From the NCBI RefSeq assembly GCF_024330105.1, contig NZ_JANDHW010000005.1:62001-126000 (forward strand): 64,000 nt of DNA, read 5' to 3'. The notes beneath the pieces are model-generated. The model had not been told where the DNA came from, did no database searches, and was given only the letters and a program-made list of their open reading frames with translations. The translations under genes and the position numbers were made by a program. Origin of the DNA: Coprobacter tertius. Lineage in GTDB: Bacteria; Bacteroidota; Bacteroidia; Bacteroidales; Coprobacteraceae. Below are positions 52,083 through 61,021 of the stretch, one piece after another (the stretch's first letter is position 1; each line of letters opens with the position of its first letter).

Positions 52083-53570
52083 TTAATAACCCGGATTTTG
52101 AGGAAAATTTACTGGATCGTTACGTAATACGACTTCACTATTCGGTATCGGATAGAGTAAATCATCATTATCTATATTAATGTTTATTTTGGCCATTTCA
52201 TTAATCGCATTTCCAGAACGTATCAGATCAAACCAGCGTTGCATTTCCATCGGAAATTCAAGACGACGCTCAAGAAAAATAGCATCCCTGAAACTATCCT
52301 GGTCCGGAAGATCATCGGTTGTATATGCGCCCATTGCATAAGAGCGGGTTCTAACCTGATTCAACGCTAATAACGCCGGAGCTGCGGCAGAATTATCATA
52401 AGCCACTTCATTACAAGCCTCGGCATACATCAATAATACATCAGACCAACGAAGTATAGGAGTATGATACCCATATTGTTTCAGCGAACTTTGAATATCG
52501 GCATACTTCACCAATAGGTTATTATCGTTATTCGTACCTTTCATGCTACGCATCAAATCGGCTCGCCGATCCCCCGTCGCATAAATACACTTTTCGGTAT
52601 TGCTTAATTTAAGTTCTTCGTTCAAATCTGCCTGATTGGCATAATAAGTCAATGCATCCCGGCCTTCACCCGGTATATCTTTATTAAAAAGTACTTCAAA
52701 TAAAATTTCTTTATTCATGGTTTGCGGAGACCAACCGGTATAGTTTTTAAAATCCGCAGCCGAACTACCTTGCGCAGGTGCGGTACTAAAAACATTCGCG
52801 ATATCAGGCAGTAAATCATGTGTACCGGCATTATCTATATTTATCAGTTCTCCCAATACCGCTTTTGCCTCCGGCCATTTTTTTTCTTGTAGGTAAACTT
52901 TGCCTAAAAGTGCCTTCGCAGCCAATGAAGTAGCTCGTCCCAAGTTTTTACCGCTGAACTTTTTGGGTAGATTTTTTATATCGGATGCAAAAAGTAAATC
53001 GTTTTCGATAGCACTATAAATTTCCGTTGATTTATCCCGTTTACATTTAGCCACTTCTGAAGGTGTCATCGGAGTTAAAATCAATGGAGCATCTCCCCAA
53101 AAACGAACAATATTAAAATAAAACAATGCCCTAATGAAACGCGCTTCAGCTTCATATTGCAATTCCAGCTTATCGTCATTTACCACCCCGATGTTAGCGA
53201 TCACATTATTACATCGATATATCGTCTCATAACTTTTTTTCCATACGTTACGAAAAATCTGATTATCAGATTGTGCCGTAAATATTTTAATGCTATATTC
53301 CCGGCCTGCGTTACCTCCCGTATTGGCAAACGACCCTAAATCATCTGAACGCACATCGGTCATTAATACCATTGACGACTTATACAAATAACCGTTTTGT
53401 AAATTGGCATAAGCAGCGGTAAGCGCATATTCGATATCTATCTTGTTTTTATAAAAATTTCTGGTCGTTCCTACATTCCCCTGAGGCACTTCATCTAAAA
53501 AATCGCTACAGCTCGAAAATGTTAATAGAACCAAAAATACTACACCGATATTTGCTAATATATTTTTCAT
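52083..53570 (-). CDS. SusD/RagB-family outer-membrane nutrient-binding lipoprotein
   Basis: The 495-aa lipoprotein has the signal KNILANIGVVFLVLLTFSSC with the lipobox Cys near residue 20, followed by SDFLDEVPQG. The N-terminal TPR-rich SusD_N domain (about 40-230: EARFIRALFYFNIVRFWGDAPLI) and the C-terminal SusD domain (about 300-495: LRWSDVLLMYAEACNE, LERRLEFPMEMQRWFDLIR) are both complete. It forms the lid over its SusC barrel partner. It starts 18 bases after the susC stop; the ATG at 53570 is preferred over one three codons upstream. Confidence 0.94.
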   Translation of the reverse strand: MKNILANIGVVFLVLLTFSSCSDFLDEVPQGNVGTTRNFYKNKIDIEYALTAAYANLQNGYLYKSSMVLMTDVRSDDLGSFANTGGNAGREYSIKIFTAQSDNQIFRNVWKKSYETIYRCNNVIANIGVVNDDKLELQYEAEARFIRALFYFNIVRFWGDAPLILTPMTPSEVAKCKRDKSTEIYSAIENDLLFASDIKNLPKKFSGKNLGRATSLAAKALLGKVYLQEKKWPEAKAVLGELINIDNAGTHDLLPDIANVFSTAPAQGSSAADFKNYTGWSPQTMNKEILFEVLFNKDIPGEGRDALTYYANQADLNEELKLSNTEKCIYATGDRRADLMRSMKGTNNDNNLLVKYADIQSSLKQYGYHTPILRWSDVLLMYAEACNEVAYDNSAAAPALLALNQVRTRSYAMGAYTTDDLPDQDSFRDAIFLERRLEFPMEMQRWFDLIRSGNAINEMAKININIDNDDLLYPIPNSEVVLRNDPVNFPQNPGY

Positions 53571-53588
53571 AACAATCATTTATTTATT

Positions 53589-56500
53589 TTATAAACTAAA
53601 GTTTATCCCAAATACGATACTTCTCGAAAGCGGATAAGTTCCGTAATCTACTCCCTGCATAATGGGGCTGGAATCAGCACTGACTTCGGGATTATAGCCG
53701 CTGTATTTAGTGAATGTAAAGGGATTAAAAGCCGAACCGTAAATACGCAAGTTACTTATACCCATCCGCTTTAATAAACGTTTGGGAAATGCATATCCGA
53801 GGGTTATCTCACGAATACGCATATACGAACCGTCTTCAATATGCCAGGTAGAAATAACGGAATTCATCCCTGTTGCGCTACGATTAGCTTTATATACTTT
53901 TCCGCTTCCGGGATTTTCTGGTGACTGCCAACGTTCATTCGCTATCGAAAGCTGGTTTGCGTTACCCTCCATATTGGCCAAATATCGTCGATTAATATTC
54001 GCGATTTCGTTTCCGTAAACTCCTTGTAAGGATAAACCGAAGTCAAACGACTTATATTTGAGAGATGTGGAATAACCATATGTAAAGAGTGGAAGATAAT
54101 TTCCCGTAATTTGTTTATCATCTGCGTTTATGACATCATCCTTGCCGAATTTCTTAAATCTAAAATCACCCGGTTGAGCATTTGGGACGATAATACCATT
54201 CATTACGTCAGTTTCTATCTCAGCCTGATTTTTATATACACCATCGGTTACATATGTATAATAGTTTCCGATAGGCTCACCCACTTTGGTAATAAAATCA
54301 ATCACTTTATTCGACTGAGTGTATATTTCAGTAGCGCTACCCAACGATATGACTTTATTCCGATTCATGGCATAATTAAAACTATTCATCCAACGTATAC
54401 CGCCCATTTTTACGTTCGTATTCAAAGTTATTTCAATACCTTTATTCTCTACTTTTCCGATGTTTTGCAGAATAGTAGAAAACCCGGAGGCTTCCATTAC
54501 AGGTACATCTAAAAGCATATCAGAAGTTAACCCTTTATAAATATCCACTTCAAGATTCAGCCAATTAAAGAAACCTATTTCCAATCCTAAATCTGTTTGA
54601 GATGTTTTTTCCCAACTCAAATCCGGATTACCGAAAGTGCTTTCTTTCGATCCGATGCTATATATATCGCCAAACACATAATTATCGCCGTTGATAATAC
54701 CATAAGAAGCATAATTACCAATGTTCATATTTCCAGTCATTCCCCAACTCGCACGAATCTTTAAGTTACTTAACCAGGAAGAAAATGATTTCATGAATTT
54801 TTCTTCCGACAAATACCACGCTCCGGATACAGAAGGGAAATACCCCCAACGGCTATTCTTCCCAAAGCGGGATGAGCCGTCGGCACGAATAGCAGTGGAA
54901 AATAAATACTTATCGGAAAAATTGTATTGTACGCGCGCGATTCCCGAAAGCAAAGTCCAAGCCTGTTTATTCGAATCATACTTTGTCGCGGTAGAATTTC
55001 CCGGAATAGTATGAATTAAGTCATTCATCGGTAAATCTGTAGCCGTGATTCTATTTGCATTTCCTTGATATCGCTGTGCCGTCCATCCAGCCAATGCCGT
55101 AATAGAATGCAATTTATTTATCTTTTTATTAAAGTTTAATGTGTTTTCCCATACCCAGGTATATTTATTCTTGGTTCGGGATTCCGCTGTAGGATTAGAC
55201 GGCGGAATACGATTTGTAGAATTCGGTAAAGCAGCCGGACGGTAATAATCCCGCACGTAATTATTATAATTCCAACTTCCCTGTGTTTTTAAATTCAGCC
55301 CTTTAAGTATCTCGAATTGAGCATAAGCTACTCCCAGCATTTGTATAGAGGTCATTTTATCTTCGATAAGAGTCGCTACCGCTACCGGGTTATTCAATTT
55401 TGATTGTCCGTAACTGGTATTATTTTGTGAATAATCAAAATTTCCGTTTTCATCATAAACCGGATAGATAGGAGCTGCTCCTAACGCCAATGATAATACG
55501 CCGTCGTCACCATACCGACCTTCGGTGTTTACCAAGTCATAGATATTACGAGTTAAATTGATGTTACCCCCAAATTTCCAACGTTTGTGACTCACATCAA
55601 CTTTAGAACGGAATCCCATTTTAGTAAAGCCCGAATTTATGACTATACCTTCTTCATTTTGATAATTCCCGGAAAGCATGTACTTAATGCTCTTATTTCC
55701 CCCGCTTACGGACAAATTGTGCTTTGTAATGAAACCTGTACGTAATACAGCATCCTGCCAATCGGTATTAACTAATCCCTTTTCTCCTCTGACATAGGGA
55801 AGAATTTCAGGAGGGAGCATCCATCCCTGATTTTCATTAATACTTCCTGTTTTCAGATTGTTCCAACGTTGTTGATTCGTGGCGTAAGGATCATATAAGG
55901 CAGCCTTTCCCGCAGTTTTCAATTGATCATAGTAAGCGTTGTTATGGCCGTCAAACACTAATTGTGCGTACTCATAAGCATCCAATACGTCAATTTTATC
56001 TGTTACCATTTGAGCACCGGCATACCCGCTATAAGTTATCTTCGGTTTACCTTCTTTCCCTTGCTTAGTAGTAATAATCACAACGCCATTGCTTCCTCTC
56101 GAACCATATATAGCTGCCGCCGAAGCATCCTTTAATACCTCGATTGATTCTATATCGGAAGGCTCGATAGAAGCCAACGGGCTTACGGATATTCCGGTTG
56201 CGTCTCCCGTATCATCACTCAAAGGCACACCATCTATCACATACAAGGGTGAGGTCCCTGCCGTTACGGTTCCCACACCACGTACTTTAACATCGAATCC
56301 TGCTCCGGGAGTCCCATTCGGTTGTGTGATTTGTACCCCAGCCATACGCCCCACCAACGCCTGTTCGATACTTGTTGCCGCTATATCCGCTATATCCGAA
56401 GCCCGAATAGAAGAAATAGAAGTCGTAACATCTCGTTTACGTTGAGTACCATAACCGACTACTACCACTTCATCAAGCATCTTCCCGTTTTCATTCAATA

Positions 56501-57047
56501 TCACTCGTTCGAGAGCTTTACTGCGCGCCGGAAATTCTAATGTTTTATATCCAACATACGAAACGGCAATCGTTTTATCCTCTGGTACGTCATTCAATTC
56601 GTATCTGCCGTTAATGTCGGTAATCGTACCTATCGATGTTCCTTTTACAACTACACTGGCACCTATTACAGGATCATCATTTTTATCTACGATGATCCCT
56701 TTCAATGTTTTGGTTTTCTTTTCAACCGACTCTTTAGCTACCAAAGCAACAACATTGTCCTTTTCTAATTTATAAGAAAGGTTTTTCTTATCCAATAGTT
56801 TTTGCATAGCATCGCCGATAGAAGCGTTACTTACATTTAAGGAAACATATGTGTCGAGTCCGGACAGATTTTCATTGTAAAAAAATTTATAGTTACTTAC
56901 CTGTTCGATTTTTCTCAAAGCTTCTCGTAAGGGCATATTCTCTATGGAAACGGTAATCTGTGAAAAAAGTGAAGTTGAAGTAATCAAAAGCAATACGAGA
57001 CAAAAAATTCGGGTTGCTCTCATGGGGATCGGTTTCCTGTTTTTCAT
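53589..57047 (-). CDS. SusC/RagA-family TonB-dependent transporter with STN domain
   Basis: The 1152-aa outer-membrane barrel imports nutrients with SusD. Order: signal, STN domain (about 30-95: ISIENMPLREALRKIEQVSNYKFFYNE-like) for signalling to FecR, carboxypeptidase-regulatory-like domain (about 112-195), TonB box region (DEVVVVGYGTQRKRDV), plug (LVGRMAGVQITQPNGTPG, VIDGVPL) and the barrel ending at SIVFGINFSL. The STN domain matches the FecR gene 88 bases upstream. The frame is intact throughout. The ligand is probably a glycerophosphodiester, judging by neighbours. Confidence 0.95.
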   Translation of the reverse strand: MKNRKPIPMRATRIFCLVLLLITSTSLFSQITVSIENMPLREALRKIEQVSNYKFFYNENLSGLDTYVSLNVSNASIGDAMQKLLDKKNLSYKLEKDNVVALVAKESVEKKTKTLKGIIVDKNDDPVIGASVVVKGTSIGTITDINGRYELNDVPEDKTIAVSYVGYKTLEFPARSKALERVILNENGKMLDEVVVVGYGTQRKRDVTTSISSIRASDIADIAATSIEQALVGRMAGVQITQPNGTPGAGFDVKVRGVGTVTAGTSPLYVIDGVPLSDDTGDATGISVSPLASIEPSDIESIEVLKDASAAAIYGSRGSNGVVIITTKQGKEGKPKITYSGYAGAQMVTDKIDVLDAYEYAQLVFDGHNNAYYDQLKTAGKAALYDPYATNQQRWNNLKTGSINENQGWMLPPEILPYVRGEKGLVNTDWQDAVLRTGFITKHNLSVSGGNKSIKYMLSGNYQNEEGIVINSGFTKMGFRSKVDVSHKRWKFGGNINLTRNIYDLVNTEGRYGDDGVLSLALGAAPIYPVYDENGNFDYSQNNTSYGQSKLNNPVAVATLIEDKMTSIQMLGVAYAQFEILKGLNLKTQGSWNYNNYVRDYYRPAALPNSTNRIPPSNPTAESRTKNKYTWVWENTLNFNKKINKLHSITALAGWTAQRYQGNANRITATDLPMNDLIHTIPGNSTATKYDSNKQAWTLLSGIARVQYNFSDKYLFSTAIRADGSSRFGKNSRWGYFPSVSGAWYLSEEKFMKSFSSWLSNLKIRASWGMTGNMNIGNYASYGIINGDNYVFGDIYSIGSKESTFGNPDLSWEKTSQTDLGLEIGFFNWLNLEVDIYKGLTSDMLLDVPVMEASGFSTILQNIGKVENKGIEITLNTNVKMGGIRWMNSFNYAMNRNKVISLGSATEIYTQSNKVIDFITKVGEPIGNYYTYVTDGVYKNQAEIETDVMNGIIVPNAQPGDFRFKKFGKDDVINADDKQITGNYLPLFTYGYSTSLKYKSFDFGLSLQGVYGNEIANINRRYLANMEGNANQLSIANERWQSPENPGSGKVYKANRSATGMNSVISTWHIEDGSYMRIREITLGYAFPKRLLKRMGISNLRIYGSAFNPFTFTKYSGYNPEVSADSSPIMQGVDYGTYPLSRSIVFGINFSL

Positions 57048-57135
57048 ATATAAATTTTATTAGATTTAAATTATATACAGGAAACCTTATTTTACTATCC
57101 AAACAGATATGTAGATTTTAAACTATATTAATATT

Positions 57136-58152
57136 TTAATATTTTGACCTCAATATAATTGTCGTACCATCGATCACATAATCAAAAGAAGATGTCAGTT
57201 TCAAAATATCGAGTGCATTTTTAATACCGCCACCGGGGATTGTACCTGTAAAATACTCATCGGCTATTTCGGACGAATCGTAACGAATCGTAACATCGTA
57301 TACTCTCGAAAGGGTTTTCACAATATTTTCCAACGATTCATTATTGAAATACAGTTTTCCACTGGTCCAGGCAATAAAATTACCGGCATTTACTTTTTCC
57401 GAATCGAATCGGCGTGTAATCCGGTTATAAGTAAGTTTCTCTCCGGGCTGCATCGATACCGAAGCCGTTTCAGAGTTAACACGAACTTTACCTTCGAGCA
57501 ATACGATCGTAATATCTTGAGAATCACTATAAGCCCGTACATTAAAAACTGTTCCCAGAACTTTTATCTCTAAAACCTCTAATTGTACAATAAAAGGGCG
57601 GCGAGTATCATGCGCAACCTTAAAATAACCTTCTCCATAAAGTTTAACTCGCCGTTCGTCTTTTCCGTAACTTTCGCCGTACATGAGTTGCGAACCCGAA
57701 TTCAGCATAATATCCGTTCCATCAGGCATCATTACCGTCGTCATATCTCCGTTAGGAACTTTTACAATAAACGGTACTTGTTCTTTATCGACAGGATTCA
57801 GATAATACCATCCCATGAAAGCCAAAATCAAAGGAATAAATAGAACGGCTGCCCATTTTACCAGCCTCGAAAATCCTTTTCGGGAAAGAAATATATTTTT
57901 TCTTCGTTTCACCAGATTTTCGTCCTGTATATTTATACTTTCTGTAGGTAAAACAAGAGATTTTATATATACTAACATATTATCTTTCAACGCTGTATCT
58001 ATCTTAGAGCTACAACTGTCAAATTCTTTTTCCCACCAAGCAGAAAAAGCCGTATTCTCACGCATCCATGTAACGATTTTATCTTTCTCTTCTTCTGAAA
58101 TATCGTCTCTTAGATACTTTTCAAATAATATTTTATAATACTCTTTATCCAT
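57136..58152 (-). CDS. FecR-family anti-sigma regulator
   Basis: This is a 338-aa single-pass inner-membrane anti-sigma factor. The N-terminal cytoplasmic region binds sigma (about 1-85), a membrane helix spans about 93-113 (LVKWAAVLFIPLILAFMGWYY), and the periplasmic FecR domain (about 125-235: VKVPNGDMTTVMMPDGT) ends in a DUF4974/STN-like C terminus (LYFNNESLENIVKTLSRVYDV). It receives the signal from the STN domain of the downstream SusC. The cognate sigma gene immediately upstream is frameshifted, so the regulatory circuit may be broken. Confidence 0.93.
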   Translation of the reverse strand: MDKEYYKILFEKYLRDDISEEEKDKIVTWMRENTAFSAWWEKEFDSCSSKIDTALKDNMLVYIKSLVLPTESINIQDENLVKRRKNIFLSRKGFSRLVKWAAVLFIPLILAFMGWYYLNPVDKEQVPFIVKVPNGDMTTVMMPDGTDIMLNSGSQLMYGESYGKDERRVKLYGEGYFKVAHDTRRPFIVQLEVLEIKVLGTVFNVRAYSDSQDITIVLLEGKVRVNSETASVSMQPGEKLTYNRITRRFDSEKVNAGNFIAWTSGKLYFNNESLENIVKTLSRVYDVTIRYDSSEIADEYFTGTIPGGGIKNALDILKLTSSFDYVIDGTTIILRSKY

Positions 58153-58206
58153 TTCTTTTTTTATCGTATACAGTTACTTTAACCCAAATCTCCAAAATAA
58201 CAAATG

Positions 58207-58804
58207 TTATTGTATTTCATTAACTAAGCACACCCATAATATAAAAAATAATTTGCCGTAATGCTTGTCGAATTGTATCCGCATATATTTTATCGCCAGC
58301 GATAACTGGGTCGCGACCGTGCTCTCAGAAATATTCATTATACGGGCTATTTCTTTATTAGAATAATGCTGTCGTTTGCTTAAACAGAATATCTTTTTAC
58401 GGGATGGAGGCAAATTATCGATCAACGTATCGATATAATCATTCAAAAATTTTAAATCGGTACTTTCTTCGGTACACTTTTCTTTATCCTCTCCTTTTTC
58501 GTATAAATAACTTGTATATAAATTCTACCATGCGACGCTCGTATGCATTCATCAATATGTTTTTTGCAATAACACATAAATAAGAAGAAAAATTTTTTTC
58601 GGCATTAATCTTTTCTTTCACCTCCCATATCCGAATGAAAGTTTGTTGCACCACCTCTTCGGCCAGATATTTATCACCTGAAGAAATTTTCATTATAAAA
58701 TTATAAAGTTTCCCGCCATAGAAGTCGTAAAGGCTTTCGAACGCAGCATAAGAACCTTTTGAAAGGGCATGCAACCATTCCGTCATTTTATCATCTATAT
58801 CCAT
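58207..58804 (-). pseudogene. ECF RNA polymerase sigma factor split by a frameshift
   Basis: Two minus-strand frames join into one ECF sigma. The first (58804 to 58484) has sigma region 2 (FYDFYGGKLYNFIM, EEVVQQTFIRIWEVKEKI) and runs off into IRKRRG and a stop. The second (down to 58207) has region 4 (LPPSRKKIFCLSKRQHYSNKEIARIMNISESTVATQLS). The linking peptide YLYEKGEDKEK is readable in the second frame, placing the shift near 58515-58525, consistent with one inserted base (or two lost). All other residues look intact, so the loss is recent or is a sequencing error. Confidence 0.85.
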
Positions 58805-59176
58805 AATGACCTGTTCTCCGATTATAAAAAATATCTATTCCATTTATTCATAAACTAATACAACCATTAATAAACAAAAAGCAATATATATTAATTCAAC
58901 AAATTTAAAAATAAAGATTGTATTTTTATTTTTTTTGATTTAATCTTTATCGATTTGTTTTTTTATATAATTGCACTAACTATGCGAATGTTATCGTAAA
59001 AAATATCTACTTAAATGTTTCCCATGAGTTTATGCACAAAAAAATTACCTTGAAATCTCTTTAAAAAGAATATTACGATCCATTATATATTTTTTAATAA
59101 ACATAAGTTATGTCTTAATTCAATAATATTCTATATTTATTATTTATATTTACAGCGATAATTTTACTGATACTTC
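58805..59176. other. Divergent intergenic region between two sigma genes
   Basis: This extremely AT-rich stretch of about 370 bases separates the minus-strand sigma pseudogene from the plus-strand sigma. TATATTTA near 59132-59139 is one base off the -7 consensus for the plus gene. Nothing else is visible. Confidence 0.45.
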
Positions 59177-59740
59177 ATGAAAAACAATTTACTAAATACT
59201 GAACGGATACAGAAATTCGAGTTCTTTTTTGCCAGCAATTACCCAATGGTTAAAAAATTTGCTCTCATGCTTCTGAAATCCGCAGAAGATGCCGAGGATA
59301 TCGCTCAAGAAGTATTTACCCGGTTATGGGATCAGCCCGATTTATGGGAAGACAGGGAACATATAAATTCTTTTCTTTACACTATGACCCGTAACCTAAT
59401 TCTCAATCAGATAAAGCACCATAACATTACTACGGCCTACCGAGAAAACTATTCGGCCAAAATATTGCAAGATGAAGCATACGGACTTAAAGATATGCTT
59501 AACCCTATTTATTATAAGGAAACTCTATTGCTGATAGAACTTACGCTCGAAAAAATGCCCGAGAAAAGAAAAAAAATATTCCGCATGAGCCGATTCGAAG
59601 ATATGAGCAACAAACAAATCGCAGAAATTTTAGGTATTAGCATACGTACTGTAGAGAATCAAATATATTTAGCTACCTGTGAGTTAAAGAAAACTATTGT
59701 TTTTTCGTGGTTTCTTTTTTTGGTTATCGCCGAACGCTAA
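59177..59740 (+). CDS. ECF RNA polymerase sigma factor (FecI-like)
   Basis: This is a 187-aa extracytoplasmic-function sigma factor of the Bacteroidales FecI-like group. Region 2 is at about 20-85 (FASNYPMVKKFALMLLKSAEDAEDIAQEVFTRLWDQ) and region 4 at about 120-175 (KMPEKRKKIFRMSRFEDMSNKQIAEILGISIRTVENQI). The hydrophobic C-terminal end (VFSWFLFLVIAER) is typical of the group. It pairs with the FecR gene 111 bases downstream and presumably drives the following SusC locus. The frame is intact, unlike the divergent paralogue. Confidence 0.93.
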   Translation: MKNNLLNTERIQKFEFFFASNYPMVKKFALMLLKSAEDAEDIAQEVFTRLWDQPDLWEDREHINSFLYTMTRNLILNQIKHHNITTAYRENYSAKILQDEAYGLKDMLNPIYYKETLLLIELTLEKMPEKRKKIFRMSRFEDMSNKQIAEILGISIRTVENQIYLATCELKKTIVFSWFLFLVIAER

Positions 59741-59851
59741 TTTTCGTTTTTCGATACTTCTGTTTCTATATGTTCACATTTTTTAATTTTTTAATTTGAG
59801 TAGTTTTTCTATTTCAGTTGTGACATATACAGTAAATAAGAAAAAAGACTC

Positions 59852-60847
59852 ATGTCACAAAAGAAAAATTATTTTCAAAGAATAGTAGAACTCTTTGCCG
59901 GGAACAATTATCCGGCTTCCGTCCGAAGCGACTTTTTCCGGTGGCTCACAGATGAAGAACACGCTACCGAAAAGGATAAGGCGCTTAAAAAATTATGGGA
60001 AACGACTCGTTCGACTGCCGATACCGAAATATCGATACACACATGGAAACGCATCAGAAAGAGCATCGGATTGTTACCCGAAAAGAATTTCATACGGCGC
60101 ATACGCATTTGGCAAGGAGCCGCAGCTGTTTTATTACTCATGCTGGCCTCATCACTCTACCTCGCCTCGATTGCTCGCCGGCCATCTGCAGATCTCATTC
60201 AACAATACTTTCCTATTGCAGAAACAGGCTGTTTTCTTCTTCCCGACGGTAGTCAGGTACAACTCAATTCTAAAAGCACCCTGTTATATCCACAAAATTT
60301 CTCAGGGAAGACACGAAGTGTTTATCTTATAGGAGAAGCCAATTTTAAAGTTGCACACGATAAAAAACATCCGTTTATCGTAAAATCCGCTGATCTTCAG
60401 GTAACAGCATTAGGGACCGAATTCAATGTCTCCGCTTATCCGGATAATCCCGTTACCGAAGCGACCCTTATTTCGGGAAGTATCCGGGTAGAATACGACA
60501 ACCTGCAATCTTCGGAAATATTGGAACCGAATGAGCAATTAGCCTACAATAGAATAGATAAAAACCGCCTCCGGCTCATACCCGATATGAATGATGTCAC
60601 TGCCTGGCAACGAGACGAACTGGTATTCAAAGAAATGACGCTCACCGATATTATCCGGGTACTCGAAAGAAAATACCCCTACCGGTTCGAGTATAGCCTC
60701 AACAGTCTCGGTAACGATAAGTATACATTCCGGTTCAGAGAAAAGGCGGCCTTACCCGAAGTTATGGATATCATCGAAAGCGTTGTAGGTAACATAAAAT
60801 ATAAAATAGAGGGCAACTCTTGTTTTCTGACCGAGAAAAACAAATGA
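59852..60847 (+). CDS. FecR-family anti-sigma regulator of the second SusC locus
   Basis: The 331-aa protein has an N-terminal sigma-binding part (about 1-80), a membrane helix (about 88-108: WQGAAAVLLLMLASSLYLASI), a FecR domain (about 125-235: CFLLPDGSQVQLNSKSTLLYP) and a C-terminal STN-like domain (about 260-325: LVFKEMTLTDIIRVLERKYPY). It is the partner of the sigma upstream, and it senses the STN domain of the SusC that begins 174 bases downstream. A short C-rich hairpin follows the gene, so SusC has its own promoter. Confidence 0.93.
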   Translation: MSQKKNYFQRIVELFAGNNYPASVRSDFFRWLTDEEHATEKDKALKKLWETTRSTADTEISIHTWKRIRKSIGLLPEKNFIRRIRIWQGAAAVLLLMLASSLYLASIARRPSADLIQQYFPIAETGCFLLPDGSQVQLNSKSTLLYPQNFSGKTRSVYLIGEANFKVAHDKKHPFIVKSADLQVTALGTEFNVSAYPDNPVTEATLISGSIRVEYDNLQSSEILEPNEQLAYNRIDKNRLRLIPDMNDVTAWQRDELVFKEMTLTDIIRVLERKYPYRFEYSLNSLGNDKYTFRFREKAALPEVMDIIESVVGNIKYKIEGNSCFLTEKNK

Positions 60848-60901
60848 AAACCATTAACTGGAATTACTGGATTAAATTATAAAATTACCCATGAAAAAAA
60901 G

Positions 60902-60935
60902 TATCCGGAATGAAGCCTCACTTTCATCCCGGATA
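60902..60935 (+). terminator. Hairpin after the second fecR
   Basis: TATCCGGaATGAA pairs with TTCAT-CCCGGATA, giving a stem of about 12 bp with a bulge, between fecR and the next susC. There is no long T-run, so it may attenuate rather than terminate. Confidence 0.5.
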
Positions 60936-61021
60936 TGAAATCAACATCCCGATAATAGAGTACAACTCTACAATGTCAATACTAAATAACCATAGAATTT
61001 TTAAACTCTAATACTAAGATA

